56,696 nt of DNA from an uncultured Pseudomonadota bacterium (GCA_937123825.1 CAKZKQ010000033.1:1-56696), one strand, 5' to 3'; numbered from the stretch's first letter, positions 27,378-37,406 are shown. A program made the numbers and translations. The notes: a model not told the origin generated them from the letters alone.

Positions 27378-27395
27378 CCTCCCCTCAGAGCACAA

Positions 27396-27421
27396 AAGCC
27401 CCCGCACCAACGCGGAGGCTT
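27396..27421 (-). terminator. Intrinsic terminator of the cupredoxin-like gene
   Basis: Minus-strand RNA forms AAGCCUCCGC/GCGGGGGCUU (10 bp with one U-G wobble, 6-nt loop) running into UUUUGUG. It is about 60 bp after the stop at 27483, in the convergent gap with the ATPase gene. Read from the plus strand the wobble becomes a mismatch and no U-tract follows. Confidence 0.7.
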
Positions 27422-27482
27422 CACCCACACAACCCACCACACCTTTTGAGAGCGCGGCAGGCTCATACCAAAATGCAGACCA

Positions 27483-27878
27483 TCACTCCACGGTGATCGT
27501 CCCTTCGAGGCCAGGCTGGTTGTTGGTCCGATCGACAAATTTGTACGTGCCGGTCTTCTCAAAGACGTGGGAGTGCGACTCGCCGGCGTCCAGGCTCACG
27601 TCCACAATTGAGGCCTTCTGACCCTTTTTGACCACGGTCACGTTGTACGTGATCTTGCTGGAGCTTTTTTCGCGGTTCTTCCAAGTGACCTTGGTGCCCC
27701 GATCGATGGTCACGTCCTGGGAGGAGAACTTGTAGTTTCTGATCTTGATGGTCTTGCTGGACGCCGCGGGGGCTTCGTCTTCCTCGACGTTGCCGCAGCC
27801 CACAGCCCCAAAGGCCACCATGCAAACCAACACAGCACCGATCATCCACACGGCGCGGTTTTTTTCGAACACGTTCAT
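27483..27878 (-). CDS. Cupredoxin-fold lipoprotein lacking copper ligands
   Basis: A 131-residue lipoprotein. The signal peptide ends in a lipobox-like A-V-G-C28, and AAGGAG lies 8 nt before the ATG at 27878. The mature domain has the plastocyanin/azurin strand pattern. I-K-I-R-N-Y-K-F, V-T-I-D-R-G-T-K-V-T-W-K-N and a final G-T-Y-K-F ... P-G-L-E-G-T-I-T-V-E replace the usual H-N, C-x-x-H and G-M elements. By alignment the first His is Tyr, the Cys is Thr or Asp, the second His is Gln and the Met is Leu, so a type-1 copper site is not expected. The likely location is an envelope leaflet. Role unknown; a binding or structural domain is plausible. Confidence 0.75.
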   Translation of the reverse strand: MNVFEKNRAVWMIGAVLVCMVAFGAVGCGNVEEDEAPAASSKTIKIRNYKFSSQDVTIDRGTKVTWKNREKSSSKITYNVTVVKKGQKASIVDVSLDAGESHSHVFEKTGTYKFVDRTNNQPGLEGTITVE

Positions 27879-27901
27879 GGCTTCAACTCCTTGCGTCGCC
27901 G

Positions 27902-27961
27902 CAAATCCCGCCAGGATTTGGGGACCAGTCCCTGGCATGTGCATCACACCTGCGGTGTGAT
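27902..27961. promoter_or_regulatory. Cluster of three inverted repeats upstream of the cupredoxin-like gene
   Basis: Three perfect inverted repeats lie in 60 bp: CAAATCC/GGATTTG (27902-27920), GGGAC/GTCCC (27921-27932) and ATCACACC-TGC-GGTGTGAT (27943-27961). They lie 24-83 bp upstream of the ATG. They could be operator sites or leader RNA hairpins; none has a terminator-like U-tract. Confidence 0.45.
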
Positions 27962-28109
27962 CTGAAAATCGCTGATGATGCCGCCCACCGGACGAACATC
28001 GACTGTCAGAATAACTTCGGTGTACCACATCGCTCGCCGCCATGGCCAGCGCCGTAATGCCCATCGCACCGCCGCGCCGCAGTGGACCCCGGCATCGGCG
28101 CTCACAACC

Positions 28110-30020
28110 TCACCGCCCGCCAGCAAAGCGCCACACCAGCAGCTCCTGGCCATCGGCGCCGCGCTCCCTGGGCAACGCCACAGCGCGCTCGGCCATCCCC
28201 AACGCGTCAATGACAGCGTGCTCGGCCACCAACTCCCCGCTGCGTCCCAACGGGGCAAGCTCTCTGGCGCGCGCCACCAGCGGCTCCAACGACGGGGGCA
28301 GTTCTTCAGAGACACCGTGGAGGTTCAAAGACGCACCCACCACCGACACCGCCGGGGGTTCCACAGCGTGGGTCCTGTCAAAGCTCAGCAAAAAGAGCAT
28401 CAAACGCCCCAAGACCATCTCCAGGTTGCTGCCTGGGCCCACCACACAGGTCAACACACCCTGGTGGGAGGTCGTGTGGCGCTCGTCAAACCAGGCGGCC
28501 ATCTCTTCCACCGGCAGGAGCGCCTCTCGATAGGCCTTCTGCCCCACACCGCGCAACGTCCCACGAGGGCCACGCCGCAAGTGCTTGGAAGCCAGACACA
28601 CCACGCTCCAGATCTGAGCCCGGCTTCGAGGCGAGCCTTGAGGGTTTCGGCTGGTGGGTGGCCCCGAGCCGTTGAGGGCAGCGCTGGCCGACGCATCGGG
28701 TGCAGCGGCCAACACGGCGCGATCCGCGATCGCCTCTTCCAAGACCAGGAGCGATGCCTCGGGATCGAAGTCGGCCACCACCCTGGCCAAATCCTGACTG
28801 GCCTCTTCAAGCGCGGCCGCAAGCTGATCCAGTTCGCTGTACTGAATGCCCACAGGAGAAACCCCTGTGCGTTTGCGCGGCGTGCGCTTGCGCTCCTGAC
28901 GCACAGCCTGCGGGGCCTCTTGCGGAGCCTCGGCGGGCGCAGACACCACGCGATGGCTGATCTTCTCTTGTGCCTTGCCACGGGAGGTCTGCAAAAGGTG
29001 CTGCTCGCGCGAGGCCTTGTCTCTTGAGTAGGCAGCCTCAAAGTCCTGGCGGCACTCTTTGACGGAGCGGTAGCGGAACTCGACGCGCTGATCCATGGTC
29101 TTGCGCAGCACCCGCATCAGGCTTGGATAACGCGACAGTTCGGCGCGCCGGTCTTCGGCGGGCATCAATTGCACCTTTCGCCCCGCACGCAAGAGCTTGA
29201 GCACCTCGGTGGGGCGGTTCATCCGATAGGGAAGCCGCCCTGCAAAGAGTTGGTAGAGGCACACCCCCAGGCTGTAGAGATCGGACTGCTCGTTGTCTTC
29301 CTGAAGGCGCACAGCCCAGGGCGGACGGTAGAGCAGCGAGGGTCTGGGACCATGCCACAGTTCGCGCTCAACCAGCCCGCCGGTGAGCAACGAGCCAGGG
29401 GCGGTCATGCCGTCCCGGATGATCCGCATCAAACCGCGGCCACCATGGATCAACCGCAACCAGTCCCCACCAGGTCCAGCGCTCCAATGAAAGACATGCG
29501 GACTGATTCTGCCATGGACCAACCCCACCTGATGAAGCGCCTCCAGAGCGCTGAGCATCTGGACGCTCAGGTGGTAGGCCCGGTCCATGGGGATGAGGTT
29601 GCGCTCGTTGGGTTTCCACAGCGAGGCCAAAGACTGCCCCTGGGACCAGTCGAGCAACATCCAGGCGACGCCCTGGCGTGAAACGCCGTGGCTGTAGTGT
29701 TGGAGGAGGCTGGGGTTGGTATCGACGCGGCGCTGACGGCGAGCGGCTTTGACAAAGACGTTGCAGGCGCGCGAATCCCCGCGCATGGAGACAGGCAGCG
29801 TGCGCAGCGCCACGACCTCGCCGTTTTCCCCGCGAGCCTCATAGAGGTTGGACTCGGGCTCGGCAAAGATGAGGCGCTTGATCTGGGCATTGCCAAGGCG
29901 ACGGTCCAGCAGTGGATCGGCGTGACGGTCTTGCCCGCATCGTACGCACTGTTGGCCGCGAGTCTCGACGCTGCCACAGTTCCAACAGTTGTCCCAGGAG
30001 TCCGACGGGGAGGCCGTCAC
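28110..30020 (-). CDS. Zinc-ribbon pseudokinase (Ser/Thr kinase fold, degenerate active site)
   Basis: A 636-residue protein. The zinc ribbon is C12-x2-C15 ... C25-x2-C28. A protein-kinase-like domain covers about residues 45-330. The ATP-lysine of the VAxK motif is Arg73. The HRD-x-K-x-x-N loop reads H169-G-R-I-S-P-H-V, lacking the catalytic Asp, Lys and Asn. DFG is replaced by H192-G-G. A late D-L-Y-S-L-G-V-C-L-Y-Q-L-F-A-G-R-L-P-Y motif confirms the fold. The C-terminal about 300 residues have a basic linker, a helical segment and an unassigned domain. It is therefore predicted to bind rather than phosphorylate partners. The GTG start at 30020 has GGAG 8 nt upstream; in-frame codons further upstream overlap the pnp terminator and are unlikely to be coding. 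No clear terminator follows. Confidence 0.8.
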   Translation of the reverse strand: MTASPSDSWDNCWNCGSVETRGQQCVRCGQDRHADPLLDRRLGNAQIKRLIFAEPESNLYEARGENGEVVALRTLPVSMRGDSRACNVFVKAARRQRRVDTNPSLLQHYSHGVSRQGVAWMLLDWSQGQSLASLWKPNERNLIPMDRAYHLSVQMLSALEALHQVGLVHGRISPHVFHWSAGPGGDWLRLIHGGRGLMRIIRDGMTAPGSLLTGGLVERELWHGPRPSLLYRPPWAVRLQEDNEQSDLYSLGVCLYQLFAGRLPYRMNRPTEVLKLLRAGRKVQLMPAEDRRAELSRYPSLMRVLRKTMDQRVEFRYRSVKECRQDFEAAYSRDKASREQHLLQTSRGKAQEKISHRVVSAPAEAPQEAPQAVRQERKRTPRKRTGVSPVGIQYSELDQLAAALEEASQDLARVVADFDPEASLLVLEEAIADRAVLAAAPDASASAALNGSGPPTSRNPQGSPRSRAQIWSVVCLASKHLRRGPRGTLRGVGQKAYREALLPVEEMAAWFDERHTTSHQGVLTCVVGPGSNLEMVLGRLMLFLLSFDRTHAVEPPAVSVVGASLNLHGVSEELPPSLEPLVARARELAPLGRSGELVAEHAVIDALGMAERAVALPRERGADGQELLVWRFAGGR

Positions 30021-30070
30021 AATAAAACTCCGAGCGTCGCAGAGGTAGAAGGTGCGCCTGAACACACACC

Positions 30071-30115
30071 CTAAAAACAACAAAAGCCGCCCAGAACATA
30101 ACAGAACGGGGCGGC
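30071..30115 (-). terminator. Intrinsic terminator of pnp
   Basis: Minus strand: GCCGCCC (30115-30109), 16-nt loop, GGGCGGC (30092-30086), followed by TTTTGTTGTTTTTAG. It is about 50 bp past the pnp stop and ahead of the pseudokinase start. Confidence 0.8.
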
Positions 30116-30119
30116 CTGG

Positions 30120-30148
30120 CACAAGACAACCGGCGAGGTTGTCTTGTG
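30120..30148. repeat. 12-bp perfect inverted repeat between pnp and its terminator
   Basis: CACAAGACAACC (30120-30131), 5-nt loop GGCGA, GGTTGTCTTGTG (30137-30148). The hairpin begins 19 bp after the pnp stop. It has no U-tract, so it may be a 3' stabilising or processing hairpin in the pnp mRNA. Confidence 0.6.
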
Positions 30149-30166
30149 TGGATATTGTGAAAAGGA

Positions 30167-32269
<2,103 letters not shown>

Positions 32270-32351
32270 TTCAATATTCCTTTAAATTAAAAGTCTATAC
32301 CAGCAAACAACAGCGAGCCTGCGGGGCGGACCAATGAGAGGGGGCAAGCAC

Positions 32352-32382
32352 AAAAACCTGTCGACCGAGGATGATCGACAGG
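32352..32382 (-). terminator. Intrinsic terminator of rpsO
   Basis: Minus strand: CCTGTCGA (32382-32375), 10-nt loop, TCGACAGG (32364-32357), followed by TTTTTG. It lies 10 bp after the rpsO stop, so it caps the short rpsO transcript ahead of pnp. Confidence 0.85.
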
Positions 32383-32392
32383 CTTGCGTGCG

Positions 32393-32662
32393 TCACTTAC
32401 GGATGCCCAGGCGCTTGATGAGCTCGCGGTAGCGGTTGACGTCTTTGCCCTTGAGGTAATCGAGCAGACGACGGCGCTGACCGACGAGCTTGAGCAGACC
32501 GCGGCGGCTGTGGTGGTCGTGCTTGTGAGTCTTGAAGTGCTCGGTCAGGTCTTTGATCCGCCGGGTCAGCAGCGCGATCTGGACCTCGGGGGAGCCAGTG
32601 TCTCCCTCGGCGAGCTTGTACTCATTAATGATCTCTTTCTTCACATCAGGGTGCAGTGGCAT
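32393..32662 (-). CDS. rpsO: 30S ribosomal protein S15
   Basis: An 89-residue ribosomal protein that binds the central domain of 16S rRNA early in 30S assembly. The length is exactly that of the E. coli protein when translation starts at ATG 32662 ([10 protein letters not shown]), which has AGGAGA 8 nt upstream; an in-frame ATG at 32686 would add eight unusual residues. The conserved core D-T-G-S-P-E-V-Q-I and the [11 protein letters not shown] motif are present. It is paired with pnp downstream, as in most proteobacteria. S15 represses its own mRNA in some bacteria; a leader of about 260 nt would follow from the candidate promoter upstream. Confidence 0.97.
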   Translation of the reverse strand: MPLHPDVKKEIINEYKLAEGDTGSPEVQIALLTRRIKDLTEHFKTHKHDHHSRRGLLKLVGQRRRLLDYLKGKDVNRYRELIKRLGIRK

Positions 32663-33021
32663 TCCAAATCTCTCCTGTGTTGTCACCTCTCGATCAGCGT
32701 CCGCCGCCGTGTGCGATCATCATTGCAGCTGCACACGTTTGCGCTCACCCCCAGGTCATGGCAAGTTTCGCTGGTCTGCTTTAGAGCAAAATGGCATTCT
32801 GGCTCTACAGCGGGCCCGGTGGCGCCGATGCTGGAGACCCGTCAAACGGGGCTCCCCGAGGTCAGGTGGGTTGAGTGGTGCTGCGGCCCAACATCAATGG
32901 CATTGCCGCAGCGTCATCTTGGGCGCTGGAACGTAGCGCACAATCCCACCACCGTCAAGCGCCGCACCTTTGCAATCCAATCATATCGCGGACCAAAACC
33001 CATCCAGCCCGCTTTGGCCGC
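32663..33021. other. Intergenic region / leader upstream of rpsO
   Basis: About 360 bp containing the rpsO ribosome-binding site and a candidate promoter at 32930-32958. If that promoter is used, the mRNA has a long 5' leader that could fold into a regulatory element. No gene was recognised. Confidence 0.5.
32930..32958 (-). promoter_or_regulatory. Candidate promoter for rpsO
   Basis: Minus strand: TTGACG (32958-32953), 17-nt spacer, TACGTT (32935-32930). The -35 box matches five of six consensus bases and the -10 three of six. It is about 270 bp upstream of the start. Confidence 0.3.
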
Positions 33022-34932
33022 TCACTCCACAAAGCCGTTGGAAAACTCGCACTCCGACAACACGTTCGATGTGCCGATCTCTGCGGTGCACTGACCCGTC
33101 AGCGTCGAATGCAAAAAGAACCGACACTCATTGTTGGCAAAACCTGATGCCATCACATTGTCAATGAAAACGCTGGGGTTCTCCGACGCCGGTGTCCCCC
33201 CGCACGGCGACGAACCATCGCTGCAACAAATCGACGCGCTGGCCTGCTGCGGACACGACACCGCACAACTGCGACCGCTGCCCTCCACTGTGCAACTCTC
33301 ACCCGTCTCCACACACGTCACGCGCATGCGCGCCGCCGAATTCCGAGCGCCGCTGGTCATGATCGTCACCGTCCGAGGCGGATTGCACTCACCACTGATA
33401 CACGTCCCTCCCCGACAACTCTGACCCTCGGTGTCGCGCTCACAACTCTGGACCTGCGATGCAGAACTGCCCACACACGACCCCGACACACAACTGAACT
33501 GCGTCACCGTCCGGCTCTGAAAACCGGTCTCGTCACACTCGGTGTCAAAACCACCGCAGCGGCCCCACTCACCGATCAAATCCAGCGGGCAGTCCCGATC
33601 CGCCAAACACTCCACGCACGCGCCCTGCTCCTCCGAACAAAACTCATTGCCGCACGGATCGCCCTGGTGCGCCTGACAACTGCCCCCAAAACACGAGTCG
33701 GCCCCGTTGCAAAACAAACCATCGTCGCACGCCGCGTTGTTGTTGGCCGCCACACACTGGCCGTCCTGGCACACCATGTCCGTGCAGACGTTGCCATCGT
33801 CCTGACAGTCGTCCGCCGACACACAGTCCACACACCGACCCTGCCCTTCGACACAAATCTCGGCGTCCTGGCACGGATCGCCCTGGTGCGTCTGGCAGCT
33901 GCCCCCAGAGCACGTGTCATCGCCGTTGCAGAACAAACCATCGTCGCACGCCGCGTTGTTGGGCTCGTTGACGCACCCACCATCCACACAGGCGTCGTCC
34001 GTGCACGGGTTGAAGTCATTGCACTCGGCGTTGCCCTGACAGGCCACACACCGGCGGCTCTCTTCCACGCAGGCAAGCCCCTGGGCACAAGGCACCCCGG
34101 CGTGCTGGCGGCAGGCGCCCCCCTGACAGGTGTCGTCCCCGTTGCAGAAGATCCCATCGTCACACGCCGCCTCGTTGGGTTCGTTGGAGCACGTCCCCTC
34201 CACGCAGGCATCGTCCGTGCACGGGTTTGAATCATCGCAGTCGGCGCTGTTCAGACAAGACACACAGCGCAACTCATCTTCCACGCACGAAGTGTCTCCA
34301 GAGCACGGCGATCCGGCGTGAACCTGACAGGTCCCCCCCTGGCAGGTGTCGTCTCCGTTGCAGAAGATCCCATCGTCGCAGGCGTTGGTGTTGTCGTTGC
34401 GGATGCAGGCCCCCTGCTGACAAGACTCGTCGGTGCAGGGGTTGGCGTCATCACAGTCCCCGTCCTCCAAACAGGCCACACACTGCTGCTGGCCCTCATC
34501 ACAGGCCAGCCCCTGGACACACGGCGAGCCTTCGTGGACCTCGCAGCGTCCCTGGCTGCATGTGTCGGCGCCGTTGCAGTAAAAGCCGTCGTCGCACGCC
34601 GCATCGTTGGGCGCGTTGACGCAAAAGCCGTCTTCACAGCCGTCATCGGTGCAGGGGTTGAAATCTTCGCAGTCGATCGGGGTGGCGCATTGGCGACCGG
34701 GGCCAGCGTCGGGATCGGGCGGCGGCTCCACCACGTCCCCATCCTCTGGCGCGTCCTCTTCCAGAGGCAGATCGGGCTCATCCACATCGGGGGCATCGCC
34801 CTGCCCCGCGTCCTCGCTCTGACGTTGGCCGTCGTTGTCTTCTTGACCCGAGGACTGACCGCCGTCCGCTGCGCAGCCCACCAACAACACCAACAATAAG
34901 CACCAGACCAATGCGGATCCTGTCCAACGCAT
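33022..34932 (-). CDS. Lipoprotein with five Cys-rich modules
   Basis: A 636-residue lipoprotein with signal peptide MRWTGSALVWCLLLVLLVGC (lipobox L-V-G-C20). An acidic, low-complexity spacer (about 21-80) follows. Next are five tandem modules of about 71 residues, each containing N-P-C-T-D-D/E, A-C-D-D-G-x-F/Y-C-N-G-x-D-T/S-C and H-x-G-x-P-C. A final disulfide-rich domain of about 200 residues follows. Similar modules occur in surface proteins of Myxococcota; they probably form serial disulfide knots projecting from the outer membrane. Function unknown. The ATG at 34932 follows a G-rich stretch. It is divergent from the PLP enzyme gene at 35176. Confidence 0.85.
   Translation of the reverse strand: MRWTGSALVWCLLLVLLVGCAADGGQSSGQEDNDGQRQSEDAGQGDAPDVDEPDLPLEEDAPEDGDVVEPPPDPDAGPGRQCATPIDCEDFNPCTDDGCEDGFCVNAPNDAACDDGFYCNGADTCSQGRCEVHEGSPCVQGLACDEGQQQCVACLEDGDCDDANPCTDESCQQGACIRNDNTNACDDGIFCNGDDTCQGGTCQVHAGSPCSGDTSCVEDELRCVSCLNSADCDDSNPCTDDACVEGTCSNEPNEAACDDGIFCNGDDTCQGGACRQHAGVPCAQGLACVEESRRCVACQGNAECNDFNPCTDDACVDGGCVNEPNNAACDDGLFCNGDDTCSGGSCQTHQGDPCQDAEICVEGQGRCVDCVSADDCQDDGNVCTDMVCQDGQCVAANNNAACDDGLFCNGADSCFGGSCQAHQGDPCGNEFCSEEQGACVECLADRDCPLDLIGEWGRCGGFDTECDETGFQSRTVTQFSCVSGSCVGSSASQVQSCERDTEGQSCRGGTCISGECNPPRTVTIMTSGARNSAARMRVTCVETGESCTVEGSGRSCAVSCPQQASASICCSDGSSPCGGTPASENPSVFIDNVMASGFANNECRFFLHSTLTGQCTAEIGTSNVLSECEFSNGFVE
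33600..34700 (-). repeat. Five tandem repeats of about 210-215 bp coding Cys-rich modules
   Basis: The coding sequence repeats at DNA level with variants of GTTGCAGAA(G/C)A and CCATCGTC(G/A)CA on the plus strand at each module. Modules 2 and 3 are most alike (identical C-D-D-G-I-F-C-N-G-D-D-T-C-Q-G-G), pointing to recent duplication. Confidence 0.8.
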
Positions 34933-35175
34933 ATTTAAGACCCCCCGTAAGATTTCACCATCTGCCGCCTGACTTCACTCTAGCACAACCCCTCTTCAAG
35001 ATGCGAACAACACTCACCTTGACTAAAAACATCATCATAAAGACAACACCAGGAGCCTCCCCTTGGGGGACCATCCCCAAAAGAGATCACCGCAGACCAT
35101 TTCCAATGGCCTCCAAGTTCAGAACGCACGCGCTAAGCACGCCGCCGACCATCAGCCAACCCCAGCAGGCAACCC

Positions 35176-36261
35176 ATGTCTCTGAACCTCGACGACACAC
35201 ACCACCCACTGCACCGGCGCTGGCCTGCCCTTCGCCAACGCCTCATGGTGCGCCCTTTGCTGGCTGGCCCGACCCCTGTTGAACCGCTCGAACACCAGGG
35301 CTCCAAACTCTGGGTCAAGCACGACAACCACACCTCCCCCCTCTACGGCGGCAACAAGGTCCGCAAGCTGGAGTACATCCTGGGCCGCGCCATGCAGTTG
35401 GACACGCAGGCGGTCTGGACCATGGGCGGTCTGGGCAGCCACCACGCGCTGGCCACTGCCATCTACGCAGAGCAACTGGGCCTCGATGTGCACGTCCTGC
35501 ACTTTGAACAGCCCTGGAACGACCACGTCCGCGACAACCTCCTGGCCATCTCGGGCACCCAGGCCCACCTCCACCTCTTGGAGCACCACCGCAACACTCT
35601 GCCGCTGGCCGCCGCAGCGCTGCACGCCAGGCTGATGGCCCGGTACGGCGCGCGGCTGCTGCCCATCGTCGCGGGCGGCTCCGACCCCTGGGGCTCGCTG
35701 GGCTTTGTCAACGCAGGGCTGGAGTTGGCCCAGCAGGTTCGCAGCGGCCAACTGCCCGAACCAGCACGGATCTACGTGCCTGTGGGGTCTTGTGGGACGT
35801 TCGCCGGGCTGTGGCTGGGGTGCAGGCTGGCGGGGCTGGGCAGCAAAGTCATCGGGGTGCAGGTCTCGGACACTGTGGTGGCCAACGTGGCCACCGCCGC
35901 CGTGCTCATCCACCGCACCAGCCGCCTCCTGACCCGGCTTTGTCCCCAAATACCCACGCTCACCCCGCGCCCCTGGCACCTGCACATCGAGCGTGGACAT
36001 TTTGGTCCGGCCTACGGCGCTCCAACGCGCGCAGGCGCGCAAGCGTCACAGACATTTGAGCCCATGGGCGTCAAACTCGACCCGACCTACACCGCCAAAA
36101 CGGCCGCCTGCCTTTTGGAGAGGCTTCAAAACTCGCCGTCGAACGGTCCGCTCTTGTTGTGGAACACCTTCTCGAACGCCGATTTGACCCCCTGGATGAG
36201 TCAGGGCAGTGTCGATCGCCTTCCCGGTGCTTACCATCCTTATTTCAAGGACCAGGACTGA
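35176..36261 (+). CDS. PLP-dependent D-cysteine desulfhydrase / ACC deaminase family enzyme
   Basis: A 361-residue fold-type II PLP enzyme. The Schiff-base lysine lies in L-Y-G-G-N-K61-V-R-K-L-E. The substrate-pocket segment M-G-G-L-G-S-H-H-A follows near residue 83, where D-cysteine desulfhydrases have G-x-x-x-S-N-H. The phosphate-binding stretch V-P-V-G-S-C-G-T-F-A-G (about 200) replaces the usual G-S-G-G-T. N is replaced by H after the serine, so the substrate may differ from D-cysteine or aminocyclopropane carboxylate. The reaction is probably an alpha,beta-elimination or deamination of a small amino acid in the cytosol. GCAGG precedes the ATG. The phosphatase gene starts 17 bp downstream, so the two form an operon. 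Confidence 0.8.
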   Translation: MSLNLDDTHHPLHRRWPALRQRLMVRPLLAGPTPVEPLEHQGSKLWVKHDNHTSPLYGGNKVRKLEYILGRAMQLDTQAVWTMGGLGSHHALATAIYAEQLGLDVHVLHFEQPWNDHVRDNLLAISGTQAHLHLLEHHRNTLPLAAAALHARLMARYGARLLPIVAGGSDPWGSLGFVNAGLELAQQVRSGQLPEPARIYVPVGSCGTFAGLWLGCRLAGLGSKVIGVQVSDTVVANVATAAVLIHRTSRLLTRLCPQIPTLTPRPWHLHIERGHFGPAYGAPTRAGAQASQTFEPMGVKLDPTYTAKTAACLLERLQNSPSNGPLLLWNTFSNADLTPWMSQGSVDRLPGAYHPYFKDQD

Positions 36262-36278
36262 ACCACGGAGGCGCTTCG

Positions 36279-36761
36279 ATGCCCAGAACCCCACGAATGC
36301 TCTTTATCTGCTCGGGAAACCTGCACCGCTCGGTGATGGGCGCGGCCTTGATGGAGGCGATGATGGCCCAGGCCGGTTTTGAGGTCCGCATGGCCTCGGC
36401 AGGGACGCTGGGGCTGCGCGGTGTGCCCTCTCCGCCCGAGGTCCTGGAGGTCTGCGCCGAGTATGGTCTGGATGTCTCGGCCCACCGCAGCCAGCCGCTG
36501 ACCCTGTCTTTGCTGCAAAACTCCGACGCCATCATTGTCATGGCCGAGCACCACGGGGACTCGGCCATCCGCATCGACCCCAAATGCGAACGAAGGGTCC
36601 ACTTTCTGGGGGACTACGCCGATCCGCCGGGGGATGTCTTTGATCCCATTGGCCAGGACGTGACGGTCTTTCGGCAAAGTCGGGACCATATTCTGGCGGC
36701 GTTGCAGAGGCTTTTTCCAGAGTTGCTTGAAGCGCTGCGGCTGGTGCCACCGCAGCAGTAG
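36279..36761 (+). CDS. Low-molecular-weight protein phosphatase family
   Basis: A 160-residue cytosolic protein. The P-loop is C11-S-G-N-L-H-R17-S near the N-terminus (family C-x5-R-S). A candidate general-acid Asp lies in the later D-P-P-G-D-V-F-D-P segment. These are the hallmarks of low-molecular-weight tyrosine/arginine phosphatases and of the related arsenate reductases. The hydrophobic residue usually found at position 15 is Leu and the next residue is His rather than Cys. GGAGG lies 7 nt before the ATG at 36279. It is co-transcribed with the PLP enzyme. The substrate (phosphotyrosine, phosphoarginine or other) cannot be told from sequence. Confidence 0.85.
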   Translation: MPRTPRMLFICSGNLHRSVMGAALMEAMMAQAGFEVRMASAGTLGLRGVPSPPEVLEVCAEYGLDVSAHRSQPLTLSLLQNSDAIIVMAEHHGDSAIRIDPKCERRVHFLGDYADPPGDVFDPIGQDVTVFRQSRDHILAALQRLFPELLEALRLVPPQQ

Positions 36762-36891
36762 ATTCACACTGTGGATTTGTGTGCGCGGGGATGGGCGAGG
36801 AGCGCCAAAGTGTGTTGCCAGATTCCTGGCGCTGTACACCTGGCACAAGGATTGTCCAATCGGGTGTCAGGCGCGCTTGTCAGATCGACTG

Positions 36892-37179
36892 TCAGAACTC
36901 TGACGTATCTGGCATGACGTGCTCGGCGGAGTTCTGGCGACGAACTGGCGCAGGGCGGCGCGTGAGGAAAGGCAGGGGGAAGCCATCGGGGCCCGGCTCG
37001 ACGAACTTGAGCAGGACCACAACCGCGGCCAACACGCCGATGAGGGCCAGCTCGACCCAGTCGGTGCCGGGGGCCGCCGTGGCCGCCTCGGCGCAGACCG
37101 CCAGGGCAGGCCACAAGAAGACCAACCCCACACCCATCGAGATCCAAGTCCACTTCCTGAGTTTTGCTGTGCTGCGCAT
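36892..37179 (-). CDS. Small two-segment membrane protein
   Basis: A 95-residue protein starting at ATG 37179 (MRSTAKLRKW) with AGGAGG 6 nt upstream, an ideal site that also rejects a longer reading. It has a basic N-terminus, a hydrophobic segment at about 10-28 that could be a cleaved signal (A-V-C-A-E-A), and a second segment at about 42-59 (L-A-L-I-G-V-L-A-A-V-V-V-L-L). A Pro/Arg-rich polar tail follows. I do not recognise the family. It stands alone, convergent with the phosphatase gene. Confidence 0.65.
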   Translation of the reverse strand: MRSTAKLRKWTWISMGVGLVFLWPALAVCAEAATAAPGTDWVELALIGVLAAVVVLLKFVEPGPDGFPLPFLTRRPAPVRRQNSAEHVMPDTSEF

Positions 37180-37406
37180 CGTCAACCTCCTGACAAGTGC
37201 CCCGCGCAACTGGCCCCAACCGCGCGTCACCAAGAAGATTAAGCAAGAGGCAGGCCAACAACGGTGGATGGCGCACCTTATCCCACAACCCGCGCGCTCG
37301 CTCTGTGCAAGATGGCAAAAGCCAGCCCGATGCTCACAAAGCAGCGCCTTGGATCATATTGATAAAGAAGATGTGAAGGGCAGCCAAAGGGTGTGGGCGC
37401 CGCGGG

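Noticed and set aside
33600..34700. CRISPR-like repeated pattern
   Set aside because: Repeat units are about 210 bp, lie in one reading frame and encode Cys-rich protein modules; there are no short direct repeats with unique spacers.
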